Shown: in pieces, positions 14,370 to 17,894 of the stretch
How the letters are laid out: each line of letters begins with the position of its first letter
Numbering within the stretch: the first letter of the stretch is position 1
Assembly (NCBI GenBank): GCA_021736965.1
Contig: JAIPEV010000012.1
Coordinates: 1 to 17,894 of the forward strand
DNA length: 17,894 bases
Direction: 5' to 3'
Source of the DNA: Halanaerobiales bacterium
GTDB taxonomy: Bacteria > Bacillota > Halanaerobiia > Halanaerobiales > M55B127
Notes under the pieces: model-generated
Databases searched by the model: none
Told to the model about the DNA's origin: nothing
What the model saw: only the letters and a program-made list of their open reading frames with translations
Translations under genes and position numbers: made by a program

Positions 14370-15719
14370 TTAATTTAGTTCTTCTTTGATAAGATTTTTT
14401 ATCTTTGTTTCCCATTTATTTATTAACTTTACAAACTTAGCCTCCAGCATTACTCTAACAACCGGTTCTGTCCCAGAAGCCCTTATCAATATTCTGCCCT
14501 TGTCTTTAAAGTCTTTTTCAATTTGCTTAATAAGATCTTTGATTTTTTTATTGCCTATTAATTCTTCTTTTTTTTCAACTTCAATATTTATTAACTTTTG
14601 TGGCCAGGCTTGAAATATATCATTAATATAACTTAGTTTATTATTGTACTTATTTAGATAATCAATTACCTTTAGTGAAGTTAATATCCCATCACCTGTT
14701 TTATTGTAGTCAAGCATTATAATATGACCAGATTTTTCACCTCCCAAATTATAACCATTATTAACTAATTCTTTAAGTACATATCTATCACCATTTTTGG
14801 ATTTAACGACCCTCCCTCCATATTGATTAATAAGATGATCAAGACCTAGATTACTATATCTAGTTGTAACTAAAGTATTGTCATTTAGCTTACCTTCTTT
14901 AATCATATTCAGTGCCAATATTGCCATGATATGATCTCCATTTATTATATTACCTTTTTCATCAACCATAATTAATCGGTCAGCATCTCCATCATAAGCA
15001 ATACCTAAGTCTGCGTGTTGTTTTAATACTTCTTCTTTTACCATCTGAGGTTTAGTAGAACCACATTCCAAATTGATTTTTTCACCTTTAGCTTGATCAT
15101 TAATAGTTATCAAACTAGCATTTAGCTTATTAAAAACCTGTGGTGCAATACTATAAGCAGCTCCATTAGCACAGTCTAATACGATCTTTAAAGAACTAAA
15201 ATCGGTGTCAATAATACTAATCAGATGTTTAATATATTTATCGATCATACCTCTTTTATTAAACAAATTTCCTACTTCTTTTCCAAGAGGTAGAGAAAAT
15301 TGATAATCACTTGCTAAATAACTTTCGATCTCATTTTCATCTTGATCGGTTAGTTTAAAACCAAATTTATTAAAAAACTTGATTCCATTATCCTCAATTG
15401 GATTGTGAGACGCAGATATCATTACTCCACCAATAGCATCTGTTCGATTAGTTAAAAATGATACTGCCGGAGTAGAGATAATCCCTAGTTTAATTACATT
15501 AATTCCAACAGAGTTAAATCCAGCTATAAGAGCAGATTCTAACATATCACCAGAGATTCTTGTATCTTTACCAACTAAAACAAAGGGTTTTTTTACTTTT
15601 TGATTTCTCTTTGTTAAAAATTCTCCAGCTGCCTTAGCTAATTTTAAGGCTAACTCTGCAGTTATATCTTTATTAGCGACACCTCTTATACCATCTGTAC
15701 CGAATATGCTTGCCAACAA
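14370..15719 (-). CDS. glmM: Phosphoglucosamine mutase GlmM
   Basis: GlmM converts glucosamine-6-P to glucosamine-1-P, the step after GlmS on the way to UDP-GlcNAc. The four phosphohexomutase domains are present in about 449 residues. From this start, S104 in ISASHNP is the phosphorylated catalytic serine, DGDADR at 243-248 is the metal loop, GGEKSGH at 326-332 the sugar-binding loop and RASGTEP at 413-419 the phosphate-binding loop. The N-terminus IFGTDGIRG is diagnostic for GlmM. I chose TTG 15719 because GGAG lies seven bases upstream. The in-frame GTG at 15725 is only one base from that site. It follows cdaR by about 30 bases. In other Gram-positives GlmM binds and inhibits CdaA, in keeping with this conserved clustering. 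Confidence 0.96.
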   Translation of the reverse strand: MLASIFGTDGIRGVANKDITAELALKLAKAAGEFLTKRNQKVKKPFVLVGKDTRISGDMLESALIAGFNSVGINVIKLGIISTPAVSFLTNRTDAIGGVMISASHNPIEDNGIKFFNKFGFKLTDQDENEIESYLASDYQFSLPLGKEVGNLFNKRGMIDKYIKHLISIIDTDFSSLKIVLDCANGAAYSIAPQVFNKLNASLITINDQAKGEKINLECGSTKPQMVKEEVLKQHADLGIAYDGDADRLIMVDEKGNIINGDHIMAILALNMIKEGKLNDNTLVTTRYSNLGLDHLINQYGGRVVKSKNGDRYVLKELVNNGYNLGGEKSGHIIMLDYNKTGDGILTSLKVIDYLNKYNNKLSYINDIFQAWPQKLINIEVEKKEELIGNKKIKDLIKQIEKDFKDKGRILIRASGTEPVVRVMLEAKFVKLINKWETKIKNLIKEELN

Positions 15720-15751
15720 AACCACACTCCATTATTTATAATTTGTTTTTA

Positions 15752-16147
15752 TTATTTTGTTTTTTCTTTTTTTCTAACTGTTATTCGTATTAATTCTGGA
15801 TTTATTGATTTAATATTAAGATTCTGAGGAGCATTTATCTTTACTAACCTAATATTGTCTCCAATTTGTACATCGGAAAGATCGAGATATGCTTTGAAAT
15901 CACGCTTACTGTATGTATTAAAAAACCTATATCCTTTAAGTTCAATTTGAACTACTTCACTAGATATGCTGGAAACAATAAAATCATCAGAAAGTTTTTC
16001 ATACTTAATGTCAAGGAGATAACTATTATTTCTAAAAACAAAGCTATCTTTAAGATTGCCTTCTTGATAGTTAACAAATAACCAGAGAAGGGCTGCAATT
16101 AAAATAGCTATTATTAATATTCTATACTTTTTATAGAGTTCACTCAT
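15752..16147 (-). CDS. cdaR: Short CdaR/YbbR-domain protein (c-di-AMP synthase regulator)
   Basis: This is a membrane-anchored protein with one transmembrane helix at about 9-26 (RILIIAILIAALLWLFV), a short cytoplasmic N-terminus and an extracytoplasmic YbbR-like domain of about 100 residues ending in ITVRKKEKTK. CdaR proteins bind CdaA in the membrane and modulate c-di-AMP production. Bacillus CdaR has several YbbR repeats and is over 400 residues, whereas only one repeat fits here (131 residues). I chose ATG 16147 with GAGG eight bases upstream. The in-frame TTG at 16171 overlaps cdaA and lacks a ribosome binding site. Its place between cdaA and glmM is the strongest support for the name. 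Nothing suggests a frameshift in the flanking bases. Confidence 0.85.
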   Translation of the reverse strand: MSELYKKYRILIIAILIAALLWLFVNYQEGNLKDSFVFRNNSYLLDIKYEKLSDDFIVSSISSEVVQIELKGYRFFNTYSKRDFKAYLDLSDVQIGDNIRLVKINAPQNLNIKSINPELIRITVRKKEKTK

Positions 16148-16163
16148 TTTCTCTACCTCATTT

Positions 16164-16931
16164 TTAATCAAATATACCGTTATTTTTCTTAGGAATAAAC
16201 TCTTTAAATAAGATCTCTCTTAACTTAGATTTATCCAAATATCTAATCAGTTCACCATTTTGAGCTAACGAAATTACTCCACTTTCTTCTGAAACTACAA
16301 TTACCAATGAATCAGATTCTTCTGTTATTCCTATTGCTGCTCTATGTCTTGTACCTAGTTTGGGATTAATACTGGGTTTATTTGATAAGTTAAGTAGACA
16401 TCCTGCTGCTTTAATTTGGCCATCGCCTAAGATTACTGCTCCATCATGAAGAGGTGCAGACTTGTAAAATATATTTTCTATTAGTTCTTTACTTATCTTA
16501 GCTTCTATTTTTATTCCGGTTTCTATATAGTTTCTTAAACCTACTTTGTTTTCAAATACAATTAATGCTCCGGTCTTTTTTTCTGCAAGCTCATCAGCTG
16601 CTAAAATGACTTCCTTGATGTCCTTAGCTGTCCATTTTTGTACTAATTGATTTGTAAAAAAACCACCTCTTCCTAACTGTTCTAAGGCTCTTCTTAGTTC
16701 AGGATGAAAGACAATAGGAAGTGCTACAATTAACATAGTTAATACACTTCTTAAAAACCAATGTACAGTATTAAAGTTCAAAAGCTGACTTACAACTGAA
16801 GCAATAAAAATCAAAATGAGTCCCTTAATCAGTTGGACCGCTCTGGTACCCTTGATTAAATTGAGCAAAAAATATATTATTATACCAACGATTAAAAGAT
16901 CTATTACATTTGTTATTATAGACCAGATCAA
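16164..16931 (-). CDS. cdaA: Diadenylate cyclase CdaA
   Basis: CdaA (YbbP/DacA) makes c-di-AMP from two ATP at the membrane, a messenger controlling potassium and osmolyte uptake and cell-wall homeostasis. Three transmembrane helices fill about residues 1-75. A short coiled linker follows. The DAC domain carries the DGA motif at 163-165 (LHDGAVI) and RHR at 195-197 (GTRHRAAIG), both needed for catalysis. The 255-residue length is normal. The start is TTG, with AAGGAG about 10 bases upstream; no ATG is available in frame nearby. It is the first gene of the leftward cdaA-cdaR-glmM-glmS operon and is divergent from the membrane gene to its right. The call is secure. Confidence 0.96.
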   Translation of the reverse strand: MIWSIITNVIDLLIVGIIIYFLLNLIKGTRAVQLIKGLILIFIASVVSQLLNFNTVHWFLRSVLTMLIVALPIVFHPELRRALEQLGRGGFFTNQLVQKWTAKDIKEVILAADELAEKKTGALIVFENKVGLRNYIETGIKIEAKISKELIENIFYKSAPLHDGAVILGDGQIKAAGCLLNLSNKPSINPKLGTRHRAAIGITEESDSLVIVVSEESGVISLAQNGELIRYLDKSKLREILFKEFIPKKNNGIFD

Positions 16932-16967
16932 GATAACTGCACTCCTTTATTTACACATATCATTTTT

Positions 16968-16996
16968 ATTATATATCTTATTCATCTATTTATAAA
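16968..16996 (-). promoter_or_regulatory. Candidate promoter for the cdaA operon
   Basis: On the minus strand a perfect TATAAT (16973-16968) is preceded after 17 bases by TTTATA (16996-16991), a poor -35 match. It lies about 40 bases before the cdaA start in the divergent intergenic region. No comparably convincing plus-strand promoter was found; TATAAA at 17014-17019 is the best candidate. Confidence 0.4.
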
Positions 16997-17045
16997 GCAG
17001 GAAATAGTATTTTTATAAAGAAAATATCAACAGGTGATTAAAATT

Positions 17046-17768
17046 ATGAGCGTAAAACCAAAGTGGATAGAAAAAATTAACTATAAAGATATTATTATAA
17101 TATACTCATTATGGTTCTTTTCTCTTTTTATAAATAGATATTTCTCTTTTACCAGCTTTGTAACTGTACCAAATTTAAGCGGTTTTTTTGACTTGCTCTC
17201 TTTATTTGTTATAAGATTAATTTTTTCTGGTTTAATCTTTACTTATTTTAACTTACTTTATGATCTTTCAATAAATGATCTGGGAATCACCCTTAAATCT
17301 TTTTTTAAAAAAATTATTAAAATAATTGCATACTTAACTGCATTATTCGGATTTATTATTATTTTTATAAACCTACCCTTAAGTACAAGTAATATTTCTA
17401 ATATATTTAAACCAGTTTATCAAATAACTAATTTGAATACCTTTGTTAGAAGCCTTTTTCCTTTTTTTACTCTGTATCCGATAGTAATGATTATTGTTTT
17501 TGCTGAACAGTTAATGCTTAATTTGTTTGTATATGAAATATTTAACTACAAATTACCCACTATTATTGCAAAATTGTTCTCATCCATATTTTATTCTTTT
17601 ATCCTTTTAAGTTTTAAAACAGAAAAGATATTGATCTTATTTATTATTGCTTTAATCTCAATAAATCTTTATGAACGGACAAACAAATCACTACTATTTC
17701 CAACTTTCTTTGGAACAGGTTTTTATCTGATCTATATTTTATATATTTATGGTTGGAATTTTATTTAA
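17046..17768 (+). CDS. CPBP/CAAX-protease-like membrane protein lacking catalytic residues
   Basis: This 240-residue polytopic membrane protein has about six to seven hydrophobic helices and a short basic N-terminus. The C-terminal half follows the CPBP (Abi/CAAX protease) layout: FAEQLMLNLFVYEIF stands where the family has EExxxR, FSSIFYSFILL where it has FxxxH, and LYERTNKSLLFP where it has LYERTGSL-P. The second Glu is Gln (Q155), the Arg is Asn (N159), and the whole protein contains no histidine. It cannot be a normal CPBP metalloprotease, so a scaffold or partner role is an inference. I chose ATG 17046 with AGGTGA eight bases upstream, over GTG 17034, which lies inside that site. It is divergent from cdaA and converges on the next gene with a 3-base overlap. 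Homology is by eye, hence moderate confidence. Confidence 0.65.
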   Translation: MSVKPKWIEKINYKDIIIIYSLWFFSLFINRYFSFTSFVTVPNLSGFFDLLSLFVIRLIFSGLIFTYFNLLYDLSINDLGITLKSFFKKIIKIIAYLTALFGFIIIFINLPLSTSNISNIFKPVYQITNLNTFVRSLFPFFTLYPIVMIIVFAEQLMLNLFVYEIFNYKLPTIIAKLFSSIFYSFILLSFKTEKILILFIIALISINLYERTNKSLLFPTFFGTGFYLIYILYIYGWNFI

Positions 17769-17894
17769 TGTTTTTTTATTATTAATTTCTCACAGTTTGG
17801 ACATCTACCTTTTTGTAAGTTAACTTTAGTATTGTAAAACTTCCGTTTTATAACCTCCTCTTTACAGTCTGGACAGTAAGTATTTTGTCCCTTT
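17765..17894 (-). CDS. amrS: C-terminal end of an AmmeMemoRadiSam-system radical SAM enzyme (5' part outside window)
   Basis: The minus strand encodes 42 visible codons ending at a TAA. It reads NTYCPDCKEEVIKRKFYN, then a linker, then GRCPNCEKLIIKKH. Two CPxC pairs about 25 residues apart form a zinc-ribbon-like or rubredoxin-like knuckle. This matches the tail of the PflA-like radical SAM protein of the AmmeMemoRadiSam system, which typically ends TYCPNCG, then KCPxCG and a few residues. The radical SAM core and the Memo and AMMECR1 partner genes are outside the window, so the name rests on this tail alone. Its stop overlaps the stop of the convergent membrane gene by three bases. An alternative is another protein with a zinc-ribbon tail. 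Confidence 0.65.
   Translation of the reverse strand, partial: KGQNTYCPDCKEEVIKRKFYNTKVNLQKGRCPNCEKLIIKKH

Noticed and set aside
14386..14613. Plus-strand open frame of 75 codons
   Set aside because: Antisense to the end of glmM; no independent support.
15866..16081. Plus-strand open frame of 71 codons
   Set aside because: Antisense to the YbbR-domain gene; no ribosome binding site.
15752..16171. Frameshifted or truncated longer cdaR
   Set aside because: The 3' flank runs directly into the glmM ribosome binding site with only about 30 bases, leaving no remnant of further YbbR repeats.

Overview
The window is strongly AT-rich. It has tightly packed genes, strong GGAGG-type ribosome binding sites, frequent TTG starts and Bacillus-type signatures: an NdoA-like MazF, a cdaA-cdaR-glmM cluster and a glmS ribozyme. 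This points to a low-GC Gram-positive bacterium (Bacillota). Two radical-SAM genes, one of them the tail of an AmmeMemoRadiSam-type enzyme, suggest an anaerobe. My impression is Halanaerobiales or a relative, but nothing in the window proves that. No rRNA, tRNA, insertion sequence, phage gene or CRISPR array is visible. Almost all genes lie on the minus strand, so transcription mostly runs right to left.

Right end (about 14.4-17.9 kb): the 3' end of an AmmeMemoRadiSam-like radical SAM gene (minus) converges on a plus-strand membrane gene that looks like a catalytically dead CPBP/CAAX-protease relative. Divergent from that is a cell-wall and second-messenger operon: cdaA (c-di-AMP synthase), a very short cdaR/YbbR gene, glmM, a glmS ribozyme and glmS. 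GlmS and GlmM make glucosamine-6-P and then glucosamine-1-P for peptidoglycan. The ribozyme senses GlcN6P and should cleave the mRNA between glmM and glmS. A hairpin follows glmS.

Middle (about 7.0-12.3 kb): acpS (holo-ACP synthase), a fused NAD(P)HX epimerase/dehydratase, a two-CBS-domain protein, dCTP deaminase and a large SF1 helicase. Spacing is minimal, with three stop/start junctions of 0-14 bases, so this looks like one housekeeping operon of cofactor repair, nucleotide metabolism and nucleic-acid processing. The helicase carries an N-terminal DbpA-like RNA-binding domain, the most unusual domain combination here.

Left-middle (about 4.0-7.05 kb): after a hairpin come a MazE-type ribbon-helix-helix antitoxin and MazF toxin (ndoAI-ndoA type), a class-3 (AnsA/ReAV-type) asparaginase and an amidohydrolase, ending at a clear terminator. 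Left end (1-4.0 kb): a promoter overlapping that terminator's tail drives tsaE-tsaB-rimI-tsaD, three of the genes for the tRNA modification t6A, followed by a radical SAM/PDZ/DUF512 protein that runs off the window. Stretches of more than about 100 bases without a gene are 3930-4108 (terminator and promoter), 6933-7046 (hairpin and possible promoter), 14157-14369 (ribozyme) and 16932-17045 (divergent promoter region).
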